Assembly (NCBI RefSeq): GCF_049650445.1
Contig: NZ_JBASAD010000035.1
Coordinates: 62,001-126,000, forward strand
Direction of reading: 5' to 3'
DNA: 64,000 nucleotides
DNA from: Castellaniella sp049650445
Lineage (GTDB): Bacteria; Pseudomonadota; Gammaproteobacteria; Burkholderiales; Burkholderiaceae_B
The translations under genes and the position numbers were made by a program. This document shows, piece after piece, positions 53,216-60,860 of the stretch. The first letter of the stretch is position 1; every line of letters begins with the position of its first letter. The notes under the pieces were generated by a model. That model made no database searches and was not told the DNA's origin. It worked only from the letters and a program-made list of their open reading frames with translations.

Positions 53216-54445
53216 ATGACTGCCTTCTCGCCGCTTCTCCATCGTTCCCGCCTGGCGCCCCTGGCGCTGGCCTGCTCGCTGCTGGTGTCTGGCGCGGCCT
53301 GGTCGCAGGCGACGTCCGCGCCCGCTGCGCCTGCGGCCGCGCAGGCCCCTGCCGGTGTCGACATGGTCAGCAACTTGTCGAGCATCCCCGCACCGACCCT
53401 GGGCGCCAAGGCCTGGCTGACCCTGGACGCCACCAGCGGCCAGGTCATCGCGGCCCAGAATCCCCAGGAAGCCGTCGAGCCGGCGTCCCTGACCAAGCTG
53501 ATGTCCGCCTATGTGATTTTCGAGGCGCTGGAAAGCGGTCGGCTGAAGCTCGACCAGAAGGTCCGCATCTCTGAAAAAGCGTGGAAAACCGAAGGTTCGC
53601 GCATGTTCGTCAATCCGAACACCGACGTGTCGGTGGACGAACTGTTGCAGGGCATGCTGGTGCAATCGGGCAACGACGCCACCGTGGCGCTGGCCGAAGC
53701 CGTCTCCGGCAGCGAATCGGCCTTTGCCGCGAGCATGAACCAGCAGGCCAAGGCGCTGGGCATGAAGCACACGCATTTCACCAACGCCGCCGGCCTGCCC
53801 GACCCCGACCACATGACCACGGTCGAGGATCTGGGGATCCTGGCGCGGGCGCTGGTGCAACGCTTTCCGCAATACCGGCACTACGACAGCCAGAAGGAAT
53901 TCACCTACAACAACATCAAGCAGAGCAATCGCAATCGCCTGTTGTGGGCCGATTCCACGGTCGATGGCCTGAAGACCGGCCACACCCAGTCGGCGGGCTA
54001 TTGCCTGGTGGCCACGGCGCTGCGCGATGGCCGGCGCGTCGTGTCGGTGATCGTCGGTTCGGCCAGCGATGCCGCGCGCACCGAAAGCAGCCTCAAGCTG
54101 CTGAACTGGAGCTTCAAGAACTTCGACACGGTCAAGCTGCTGGACAAGGGCAAGCCGGCCGTGTCCGCGCGGGTCTGGGAAGGCGCCACGGAAACCGCCG
54201 AACTGGGGCTGTCCGACGCCCTGTGGGTGACGGTGCCGCGCGGCCGTGCCGACGACATCAAGACCGAGGCTCGCTACACCCAGCCGCTGATGGCACCCCT
54301 GACCGAGGGCGCCCAGGCCGGTTCGCTGGTGATCAGTCTGGATGGCAAGGAACTGGACCGTCGGCCCCTGCTGGTGCTGCATTCGGTGGAGGAGGCCGGT
54401 TTCTTCGGTCGGCTGCTGGACAAAGTCCGCCTGATGTTCGAATAA
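53216..54445 (+). CDS. D-alanyl-D-alanine carboxypeptidase (PBP5/6 type)
   Basis: A 409-residue secreted penicillin-binding protein trimming peptidoglycan pentapeptides. Signal peptide LAPLALACSLLVSGAAWSQA; active-site serine in EPASLTKLMSAY (SxxK), the SGN triad in LVQSGNDATVAL, and KTG in DGLKTGHTQSAG. A C-terminal beta-domain and a terminal amphipathic stretch (FFGRLLDKVRLMF) are consistent with membrane attachment. A second ATG six bases upstream is possible. Followed by DUF493 and lipB, an arrangement common in Burkholderiales. Confidence 0.95.
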   Translation: MTAFSPLLHRSRLAPLALACSLLVSGAAWSQATSAPAAPAAAQAPAGVDMVSNLSSIPAPTLGAKAWLTLDATSGQVIAAQNPQEAVEPASLTKLMSAYVIFEALESGRLKLDQKVRISEKAWKTEGSRMFVNPNTDVSVDELLQGMLVQSGNDATVALAEAVSGSESAFAASMNQQAKALGMKHTHFTNAAGLPDPDHMTTVEDLGILARALVQRFPQYRHYDSQKEFTYNNIKQSNRNRLLWADSTVDGLKTGHTQSAGYCLVATALRDGRRVVSVIVGSASDAARTESSLKLLNWSFKNFDTVKLLDKGKPAVSARVWEGATETAELGLSDALWVTVPRGRADDIKTEARYTQPLMAPLTEGAQAGSLVISLDGKELDRRPLLVLHSVEEAGFFGRLLDKVRLMFE

Positions 54446-54452
54446 TGGCGAC

Positions 54453-54728
54453 ATGAACCCGATCCGCCCCGAAGATTCCCTGATCGAATACCCCTGTGAC
54501 TTTCCCATCAAGGTCATGGGGCGTACGCATGACGATTTCGCGCGCATCATGGCCGAGATCGCACTCGGCTTCGACCCCGCGTTCGATCCCGCCTCGATTG
54601 AAATCCGCCCCAGCGCCAGCGGCAATTATCTGGGCCTGACCCTGACGGTGCGCGTCACTTCGCGCGAGCAACTGGACGCGCTGTACCGCGCCCTGCACGG
54701 ACACGAGATGGTGTCCGTCGTGCTGTAG
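54453..54728 (+). CDS. DUF493 (YbeD-like) family protein
   Basis: A 91-residue small alpha/beta protein, LIEYPCDFPIKVMGRTHDDF then SASGNYLGLTLTVRVTSREQ and LYRALHGHEMVSVVL, matching the YbeD/DUF493 family. The role is not established; it is habitually next to lipB, as here (7 bases upstream), so a link with lipoylation is suspected. Confidence 0.92.
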   Translation: MNPIRPEDSLIEYPCDFPIKVMGRTHDDFARIMAEIALGFDPAFDPASIEIRPSASGNYLGLTLTVRVTSREQLDALYRALHGHEMVSVVL

Positions 54729-54735
54729 GCCCGTC

Positions 54736-55461
54736 ATGGACGTGCCGGCGGAAATTCAGGCGCACATGCAGGTGCACTGGCTGGACCGTCCCGCCCCTTA
54801 TCTGCCGATCTGGCAGGCCATGCAGGATTTCACCGAAGCGCGCGGCGACGGCACGCCCGATGAACTCTGGCTGGTGGAGCACGCGCCGGTGTACACCCTG
54901 GGCCAGGCGGGCAAGCCGGAACACATCCTCAATCCGCATGGCATCCCGGTAGTGCAAGCCAACCGGGGCGGGCAGGTCACTTATCACGGGCCAGGCCAGG
55001 TGGTGCTCTACACCCTGGTGGATTTGCGCCGCCGGGGCGTCTTCGTCCGGGAGTTCGTCTCGCTGCTCGAACAGGCCGTGCTGGACCTGCTGGCCGAGCT
55101 GGGCGTGGCAGGTGCTTGCCGCAAGCCCGGTGCGCCCGGTATCTACGTGCCCCAGTCGGCGCTGTTGCAGCCCCAGGGAGACGCCCTGGCCAAGATCGCC
55201 GCGCTGGGGATCAAGATTCGCAATGGCCGCGCCTATCACGGCGTGGCTTTGAACGTCGCCATGGACCTCGGCCCCTTTCTGGGGATCAACCCCTGCGGCT
55301 ACGAGGGCCTGCAGACGGTGGATTTGCGAGCCTGTGGCATCGAGACCGACCTGATCGCGGCCGGGAACCGGCTGGCGGGGATTTTCGCGGCCGCCTGGCA
55401 TGCCGCAGGCCGACAAGGAGACACAGATGACACAAGCCTCGACCGAGCTGGTGCTGGTTGA
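54736..55461 (+). CDS. lipB: Lipoyl(octanoyl) transferase
   Basis: A 241-residue enzyme transferring octanoate from acyl-carrier protein to lipoyl domains. Signatures: ANRGGQVTYHGPGQVVLYTL, the catalytic lysine in AALGIKIRNGRAYHG, and the cysteine in GINPCGYEG. The C-terminus overlaps the start of the enoyl-CoA hydratase gene by 35 bases. lipA, its usual partner, does not follow here. Confidence 0.95.
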   Translation: MDVPAEIQAHMQVHWLDRPAPYLPIWQAMQDFTEARGDGTPDELWLVEHAPVYTLGQAGKPEHILNPHGIPVVQANRGGQVTYHGPGQVVLYTLVDLRRRGVFVREFVSLLEQAVLDLLAELGVAGACRKPGAPGIYVPQSALLQPQGDALAKIAALGIKIRNGRAYHGVALNVAMDLGPFLGINPCGYEGLQTVDLRACGIETDLIAAGNRLAGIFAAAWHAAGRQGDTDDTSLDRAGAG

Positions 55462-56218
55462 ACGCCGTGACGGTGTTCTGACCCTGACCCTGAACCGGCC
55501 CGACCAGTTCAATGCACTGTCCGATGAGATGTTGTCGGCGTTGCAGACGTGTTTCGATGCCTGTCTGGACGACGCGGACCTGAGGGTCGTGGTGCTGGCC
55601 GCCAACGGCCGCGCGTTTTGCGCCGGCCACGACCTGAAGCAGATGCGCGGCCATGCCGGTGATCAGGCGTACTACGGAGACCTGTTCGGCCGCTGCGGCC
55701 GGCTGATGCAGTCCATCGCGCGCTGCCCGGTGCCGGTCATCGCGCGGGTCCACGGCACGGCGACCGCAGCCGGCTGCCAACTGGTGGCCAGTTGCGATCT
55801 GGCGGTGGCCGCCGACAGCGCGCGGCTGGCGGTGTCCGGCATCAACGTCGGTCTGTTTTGTGCCACGCCGGCCGTGGCGCTGACGCGCAACGTGCCGCTG
55901 AAGAACGCCTTCGAGATGCTGGTGACGGGCCAATTCATCAGCGCCCGCCAGGCCGTCGAGCGCGGTCTGGTCAATCATGCCGTGCCCGACGCCGATCTGG
56001 ATCAGGCAGTGCAGGGACTGGTGGACGCCATCCTGTCCAAGAGTCCGGTGGCGGTGCGTACCGGCAAGGCCATGGTCTACAGGCAGTTGGGCCTGCCGCT
56101 GGATCAGGCCTACGACTATGCGGCCGGCGTCATGGCGCAGAACATGATGGCCGAAGATGTGGGCGAGGGCATCGACGCCTTCATGCAGAAGCGCCCGCCG
56201 CAGTGGCGCGGCCGCTGA
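55427..56218 (+). CDS. Enoyl-CoA hydratase/isomerase family protein
   Basis: A 263-residue crotonase-fold protein. The oxyanion region AFCAGHDLKQMRG and HGTATAAGCQLVASCDLAVA are family motifs; the C-terminal part FISARQAVERGLVNHAVPD fits. It is close to the short enoyl-CoA hydratases annotated as EchA3-like. Whether both catalytic glutamates are present is unclear: the second site reads ATAAGCQLVAS, lacking the usual Glu at its first position, so isomerase or other chemistry is possible. AAGGAG precedes the ATG within lipB. Confidence 0.85.
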   Translation: MTQASTELVLVERRDGVLTLTLNRPDQFNALSDEMLSALQTCFDACLDDADLRVVVLAANGRAFCAGHDLKQMRGHAGDQAYYGDLFGRCGRLMQSIARCPVPVIARVHGTATAAGCQLVASCDLAVAADSARLAVSGINVGLFCATPAVALTRNVPLKNAFEMLVTGQFISARQAVERGLVNHAVPDADLDQAVQGLVDAILSKSPVAVRTGKAMVYRQLGLPLDQAYDYAAGVMAQNMMAEDVGEGIDAFMQKRPPQWRGR

Positions 56219-56230
56219 ATCGGACCTGGT

Positions 56231-57079
56231 TCATCTGGGCTGCCGGGTGCTCAGCCAGAGGCTGCCGGCGACCACGACCACACCTGCGATCTGCGGGGGC
56301 GTCAGGGCCTGGCCCAGAAACAGCCAGCCCAGCAGCACGGCCGTCAGCGGGCTGAGAAACAACAGTGAAGACACCAGTACCGGGCTCAGCCGCCCGATGC
56401 CCCGGAACCAGAGGGCATATGTCAGCGCGGCACCGATCAGACTCAGCCAGGCCAGTCCCAGTCCGTTGACCGGTGTGGGCGCGGGTGGGGCCGGATCGAA
56501 GGCCAGGACCAGGGGGATCAGCATCAGGCCGCCCAGGCTGAGCTGCCAGGCCGTCATCGTCAGCATCGGGACGGATGTCTGCCACCGGCGGGCCAGGAGG
56601 TTGCCCAGCGCCATCGAAGCCGCGCCGGCCAGGCCCGCTGCGATGCCCAGACCGTCGAGCGTCGCGTCCGGCGTCAGCACCAGCAGGGCCACGCCGCCCA
56701 GGCCGGTCAGAGCGGCGATCAGAGAGGCCGGGCGCAGCGGGCTGCCCAGCAGCGCGGGGGCCAGCAAGGCCACCAGCAGCGGCTGGATGGCGCTCACGGT
56801 GGCGGCGACGCCGCCAGGTAACCGGTAGGCCGCCACGAACAGCAGGCTCAGGAAGATCGAGATGTTCAGCGCGCTCAGCACGAGGCTGCGCAGCCACCAG
56901 ATGCCGGTGGGCAGCCGCCGCACGATCAGGAGCAGCAGCAGCCCGGCGGGCAGGGCGCGCAGCAGGGCGACCGTCATGGGCGAAAAGCCCGGCAGGCATT
57001 CGGTGGTGACGATGTAGGTGCTGCCCCAGATGGCGGGTGCGCTGGCCGTGAGCCACAGGTCGGCGCGGCTTGTCTTCAT
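56231..57079 (-). CDS. EamA family drug/metabolite exporter
   Basis: A 282-residue protein with ten hydrophobic helices and two EamA repeats: the N-terminal one begins LWLTASAPAIWGSTYIVTTE, the second LLARRWQTSVPMLTMTAWQL. Typical of DMT-superfamily exporters of amino acids or metabolites. It is on the opposite strand to lipB and the LysR gene; its start overlaps the stop of a 37-codon ORF (ATGA). LysR divergence at 57300 suggests the regulator controls it. Confidence 0.9.
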   Translation of the reverse strand: MKTSRADLWLTASAPAIWGSTYIVTTECLPGFSPMTVALLRALPAGLLLLLIVRRLPTGIWWLRSLVLSALNISIFLSLLFVAAYRLPGGVAATVSAIQPLLVALLAPALLGSPLRPASLIAALTGLGGVALLVLTPDATLDGLGIAAGLAGAASMALGNLLARRWQTSVPMLTMTAWQLSLGGLMLIPLVLAFDPAPPAPTPVNGLGLAWLSLIGAALTYALWFRGIGRLSPVLVSSLLFLSPLTAVLLGWLFLGQALTPPQIAGVVVVAGSLWLSTRQPR

Positions 57080-57189
57080 GCGAGATCCAGGACTTCGGCC
57101 AGCGGCCGGCGGGGTTTCTGCGGCCGGTTGCCCGGTGCGGCACGGCCGATGGCGCGTGGTTCGATCAGGGCGATGGCGGGATGCGTCAT
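57076..57189 (-). CDS. Short ORF (37 aa) coupled to the EamA exporter gene
   Basis: A 37-residue frame, MTHPAIALIEPRAIGRAAPG at the start and PRRPLAEVLDLA at the end, with AGAG before its ATG and its TGA overlapping the exporter's start. I do not recognise it. It could be a leader peptide that controls exporter translation or a remnant of a larger gene. Evidence is limited to position and codon bias. Confidence 0.4.
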   Translation of the reverse strand: MTHPAIALIEPRAIGRAAPGNRPQKPRRPLAEVLDLA

Positions 57190-57258
57190 GGTGTTCTCTG
57201 GGGGGTTCAGGTTGATGGCCCCAGTGTATTTAATCTGCTCTCAAGTGATAATGCCATA

Positions 57259-57276
57259 AAATATCAATGGATATTT
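57259..57276. promoter_or_regulatory. Palindrome in the EamA-LysR divergent region
   Basis: AAATATC-AATG-GATATTT, a perfect 7-bp inverted repeat with T-N11-A geometry, in the AT-rich gap 24 bases before the LysR start. A likely LysR-type binding site. Confidence 0.55.
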
Positions 57277-57299
57277 GACCGTTGGTTGATAATAAGATC

Positions 57300-58196
57300 A
57301 TGGATCGCCAGATTGCCCTGCGCGTGTTCCGCGAGGCGGCGGAACGGGACAGCTTCGCCGAGGCGGGGCGACGGCTCGGGCTGTCGGCGGCGGCGGTCAG
57401 CAAGAACATTGCCGAGCTCGAAGCGCATCTCGGGACACGGCTGTTCCATCGGACGACGCGCAGCAAAACCTTGACCGAGGAAGGTCATCTCTACCTGGAG
57501 CACGTCGTGCGGGGCCTGGACGCGCTGGCCGAGGCGGACGAGGCCCTGGGCCTGGCGCGCACCGACCCCGGAGGCGTCCTGCGGGTCAGCGCGCCCATGA
57601 CCGTGACCATGACCTGGCTGTCCACCCGCATTCCGGACTTTCTACGGCGCTATCCGGAACTGCGCCTTGACTTGCGGCTGGATGACCGGCGTGTCGATCT
57701 CGTGCGGGATGGCTTCGATCTGGCGATCCGGGGTAGTGACCAGCTTGAAGACAGCAGCCTGGTGGCCCGCCGTCTGGCCGACATGCCGCATGTGCTGTGC
57801 GCCGCGCCGGCCTATCTCCAGGCTCGGGGCGCGCCCTCGTCGCCTGCCGCCCTGAAGGCGCATGAATGTGTGCGTTTCAGTCTGTCGGGGCATGCGGATG
57901 TCTGGACGTTCAGAAAAGGTGCGCGCGTCGAACGGGTCACCGTCCAGTCCCGATATTCGGTGTCGTCCAGTCTGGCCGTGTGCGATGCGCTGCGGGCGGG
58001 CTTCGGCCTGAGCCTGGTGCCCCGCCCCTATGTCGAGCGGGACCTGCGGGCGGGGCGGCTCCAGGTGGTGCTGGACGACTGGCGCACCGTCACCACCACG
58101 CTCTACGCCGTCTACCCTTCGCGCCGGCATCTGTCGCCCAAAATCCGTGTGTTCCTGGATTTTCTGGCAAAAACATTTGATACGACGATGGTTTGA
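57300..58196 (+). CDS. LysR family transcriptional regulator
   Basis: A 298-residue regulator: N-terminal winged helix-turn-helix (EAGRRLGLSAAAVSKNIAEL, RLFHRTTRSKTLTEEG) and a PBP2-like effector domain of the CrgA/subgroup type (LRVSAPMTVTMTWL; RRYPELRLDLRL; LAIRGSDQLEDSSLVARRL). Divergent from the EamA exporter gene, with a palindrome between them. The inducer is unknown; control of the exporter is inferred from geometry. A longer start (57282) is possible. Confidence 0.92.
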   Translation: MDRQIALRVFREAAERDSFAEAGRRLGLSAAAVSKNIAELEAHLGTRLFHRTTRSKTLTEEGHLYLEHVVRGLDALAEADEALGLARTDPGGVLRVSAPMTVTMTWLSTRIPDFLRRYPELRLDLRLDDRRVDLVRDGFDLAIRGSDQLEDSSLVARRLADMPHVLCAAPAYLQARGAPSSPAALKAHECVRFSLSGHADVWTFRKGARVERVTVQSRYSVSSSLAVCDALRAGFGLSLVPRPYVERDLRAGRLQVVLDDWRTVTTTLYAVYPSRRHLSPKIRVFLDFLAKTFDTTMV

Positions 58197-58262
58197 GCCT
58201 GGACAAGGCGCCGTGTCGCGCTTGCGTGTCCAATGAAAGGGTCCTGCAACGGAGCCTTTCTC

Positions 58263-59087
58263 ATGACCACGAACTCGGGCGTACGTCCCGCCCCGGCACT
58301 TTCCCTGAAGCGACTCGCCGCCTGCCTGCTGTCGACCGGTGTCTGGATGGCATCACCGGCGCAGGCCGTCGCGATCGATGTCGTCGCCATTCCGGGCGGC
58401 GCCTTCACCTATCAGGCGGCTGGCGAATTCCTCGATCAGGGGCGGCCTGTGGACGCGCCCCGCGTTCAGGGCCGGGTCGAGGACGGCCGCGCCATCATGC
58501 GCCGCCAGGTCAGCCAGGCGGAATACGCCCGCTGCGTGCAGGCGGGCGCCTGCAAGCGTCTGGACAAGGGCTTTCGGGACCTGGATGCCGCCGATCTGCC
58601 GGCCGTGGGCGTCAGTTGGGCCGATGCCACCGCCTATGCCGAGTGGCTGTCGCAGGAAACCGGTCAGCGCTGGCGGCTGCCTGTCTATGCCGAATGGGTG
58701 CGGGCCGCCGCCGACCGCTACCGCGAAGACGGCGCCCTGCCGTCGGACCCCGACAATCCCTCCGCTCGCTGGCTGGCTGAATACGATCGCGAGATTGCCC
58801 GCAGCCAGGGCCGGATCAAGCCCGCTCAGCCTTTCGGGCATTTCGGTGTCAACACCCTGGGCGTGAGCGACATGGGCGGCAATATCTGGGAATGGACCGA
58901 TACCTGCTTTGCCAGCCATAGCGTGGGCGCGCTGCCGCTGGCGCCGCGCGAGAACTGTGGCGTACGCATCCTGGCAGGCGCTCACATCGCCGCCATGGCT
59001 GACTTCATCCGCGATCCGCGCAACGGGGCCTGCTCCATCGGCTTGCCGCCGGCCAACCTGGGCTTCCGCCTGGTGCGCGAAGACTGA
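58263..59087 (+). CDS. nirV: Formylglycine-generating-enzyme-like protein NirV
   Basis: A 274-residue periplasmic protein with a signal peptide (LAACLLSTGVWMASPAQA) and an FGE/sulfatase-modifying fold: VVAIPGGAFTYQ, VSQAEYARCV, VGVSWADATAYAEWLSQETG, WRLPVYAEW and NIWEWTDTC. Genes of this family lie beside nirK in many denitrifiers and are named nirV; the exact job (maturation of the copper enzyme or a partner) is unproven. Located 203 bases upstream of nirK. Confidence 0.88.
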   Translation: MTTNSGVRPAPALSLKRLAACLLSTGVWMASPAQAVAIDVVAIPGGAFTYQAAGEFLDQGRPVDAPRVQGRVEDGRAIMRRQVSQAEYARCVQAGACKRLDKGFRDLDAADLPAVGVSWADATAYAEWLSQETGQRWRLPVYAEWVRAAADRYREDGALPSDPDNPSARWLAEYDREIARSQGRIKPAQPFGHFGVNTLGVSDMGGNIWEWTDTCFASHSVGALPLAPRENCGVRILAGAHIAAMADFIRDPRNGACSIGLPPANLGFRLVRED

Positions 59088-59189
59088 GCACGCGGCAAGG
59101 CCCGCTGTGGCGGGAATGCCTCATCAGGCGCGTGAGGGTTTGCGGTAGATCAATGGTTTCATCGAAGTCTGAATGTCGCCTGAATGGGA

Positions 59190-59203
59190 TTGATCCAGCG
59201 CAA
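59190..59203 (+). promoter_or_regulatory. FNR/NNR-type box upstream of nirK
   Basis: TTGATCCAGCGCAA, the left half perfect and the right half CGCAA instead of ATCAA, compared with TTGAT-N4-ATCAA. Centred about 94 bases before the nirK ATG. With class II spacing the start site would be near 59238, giving a 52-nt leader; a weak CAAGAT -10 lies at 59226. Confidence 0.6.
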
Positions 59204-59290
59204 TAAGGGTTAACCCAGGCCATGACAAGATGGAGTTGTCGAACAAGAGACGACACATCAAAGACGAAACGTCACATCAGGGAGTTGAAC

Positions 59291-60373
59291 ATGAAGGTAT
59301 TCCGTCTGTGCATGGCCGCCACCGCGCTGGCTTCTTTGTTGGCTGGAGGCGTTGCGCTGGCTGATCCCGCCGACAAGCTCGAGCATATCCGCCCCATGCT
59401 GGTGGCTCCGCCCAATGTGATGAAGCACGAGCAGGCCACCACGGCCAAGCCGCGCGTCGTCGAATTCACGATGACCATCGAAGAAAAGAAGATCGTCATC
59501 GATGAAGAAACCGGCGCGACCCTGCAGGCCATGACCTTCAACGGCACGATGCCTGGCCCGACCATGGTGGTGCACGAAGGCGACTATGTGCAACTGACCC
59601 TGATCAACCCGACCAAGAACGCGCTGGAACACAACATCGACTTCCACGCCTCGACCGGCGCCCTGGGCGGCGGTGCGCTGACCAAGATCAAGCCGGGCGA
59701 GCAGACCGTGCTGCGCTTCAAGGCGGATCGGACCGGCGCCTTCATCTATCACTGCGCTCCGGAAGGCATGGTGCCCTGGCACGTGGTGTCCGGCATGAGC
59801 GGCACGCTGATGGTGCTGCCGCGCGAAGGCCTGACCGACGGCAATGGCAAGAAGCTGACCTATGACAAGGTCTACACGATCGGTGAGTTCGATCTGTACA
59901 TCCCCAAGGATGAGAATGGCCAGTACAAGTCCTACGAAACCGCCCTGGAAAGCTACGGCGATACCACTGAAGTCATGCGCGGCCTGATTCCGTCGCACAT
60001 CGTCTTCAACGGCAAGAAGGGTGCGCTGACCGGTGAGGGCGCCTTGACGGCCAAGGTTGGCGAGTCGGTGCTGTTCATCCACTCGTCCGCCAACCGCGAC
60101 ACGCGTCCGCACCTGATCGGCGGCCATGGCGACTACGTCTGGGCCACGGGCAAGTTCATCAACAAGCCCGAGCGCAATCTGGAAACCTGGTTCATTCCGG
60201 GCGGCACGGCCGGGGTGGCGTACTACACCTTCAAGCAGCCTGGCATCTATGCCTACGTCAACCACAACCTGATCGAAGCGTTTGAACTGGGCGCTGCGGG
60301 TCACGTCAAGGTCGAAGGCAAGTGGGACAACGATCTGATGAAGCAGGTCGTCGCCCCCACCGCCATCAAGTAG
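59291..60373 (+). CDS. nirK: Copper-containing nitrite reductase
   Basis: A 360-residue secreted enzyme reducing nitrite to nitric oxide in denitrification. Two cupredoxin domains: type 1 copper ligands His114, Cys155, His164 and Met169 in EHNIDFHAST and YHCAPEGMVPWHVVSGM; type 2 ligands His119 and His154 plus a C-terminal His in YVNHNLI. The catalytic Asp117 and a His in HLIGGHGDYVW are present, so the enzyme should be active. Class I NirK. Signal peptide ends near VALADP. An FNR-like box precedes it. Confidence 0.97.
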   Translation: MKVFRLCMAATALASLLAGGVALADPADKLEHIRPMLVAPPNVMKHEQATTAKPRVVEFTMTIEEKKIVIDEETGATLQAMTFNGTMPGPTMVVHEGDYVQLTLINPTKNALEHNIDFHASTGALGGGALTKIKPGEQTVLRFKADRTGAFIYHCAPEGMVPWHVVSGMSGTLMVLPREGLTDGNGKKLTYDKVYTIGEFDLYIPKDENGQYKSYETALESYGDTTEVMRGLIPSHIVFNGKKGALTGEGALTAKVGESVLFIHSSANRDTRPHLIGGHGDYVWATGKFINKPERNLETWFIPGGTAGVAYYTFKQPGIYAYVNHNLIEAFELGAAGHVKVEGKWDNDLMKQVVAPTAIK

Positions 60374-60388
60374 TCAGCCATCAGTACC

Positions 60389-60413
60389 CGGGGCGGTCCT
60401 GGAGACCGCCCCG
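60389..60413 (+). other. Perfect hairpin between nirK and the cytochrome c gene
   Basis: CGGGGCGGTC / GACCGCCCCG, a 10-bp stem with a CTGGA loop and no T-run. Such stems often protect a transcript end or lower downstream expression without stopping transcription. Confidence 0.7.
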
Positions 60414-60432
60414 ACATAACGGAGATAGACAA

Positions 60433-60750
60433 ATGTTCAAGATCGTGAGTGTGGCCGCCCTGTCACTGGCTCTGCTGCCGGCCCTGTCGATGGCCAGCGA
60501 TGCCGCCACCCTGCAGGCCGGAGAAAAGCTCTACAAGAGTTCCTGCGTGGCATGTCACAGCACGGGGGCTGCCAATGCGCCCAAGCTCGGTAACAAGCAA
60601 GCCTGGGCGCCGCTGATCGCCAAGGGCATGGACGAGATGATGAACGTGGCGCTGCACGGCAAGGGTGCCATGCCCGCGCGCGGCGGCACCAAGGCCGACG
60701 ACGCCGCACTGCGCGCTGCCGTGGAATACATGGTCAGCCGCGTGCAGTAA
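60433..60750 (+). CDS. Small periplasmic cytochrome c (class I, c5-like)
   Basis: A 105-residue protein with a signal peptide (FKIVSVAALSLALLPALSMA) and one heme site: Cys38, Cys41 and His42 in CVACHSTG, with axial Met80 in GAMPARGG. It follows nirK across a strong hairpin, in the same orientation, and GGAG stands before the ATG. Most likely electron donor to nitrite reductase or an intermediary from the bc1 complex; this is inference from position and size. Confidence 0.9.
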   Translation: MFKIVSVAALSLALLPALSMASDAATLQAGEKLYKSSCVACHSTGAANAPKLGNKQAWAPLIAKGMDEMMNVALHGKGAMPARGGTKADDAALRAAVEYMVSRVQ

Positions 60751-60860
60751 AGCAAATGGCCCGCCACGCCTGTCCGCGAGCCGTCCCGATCCGTCGGCAG
60801 GCCGCGGCTGCGGATTCAGGCGTCCTGTTGCGCGGGCATTGAGCCCGGGTCCTCGGGGCG

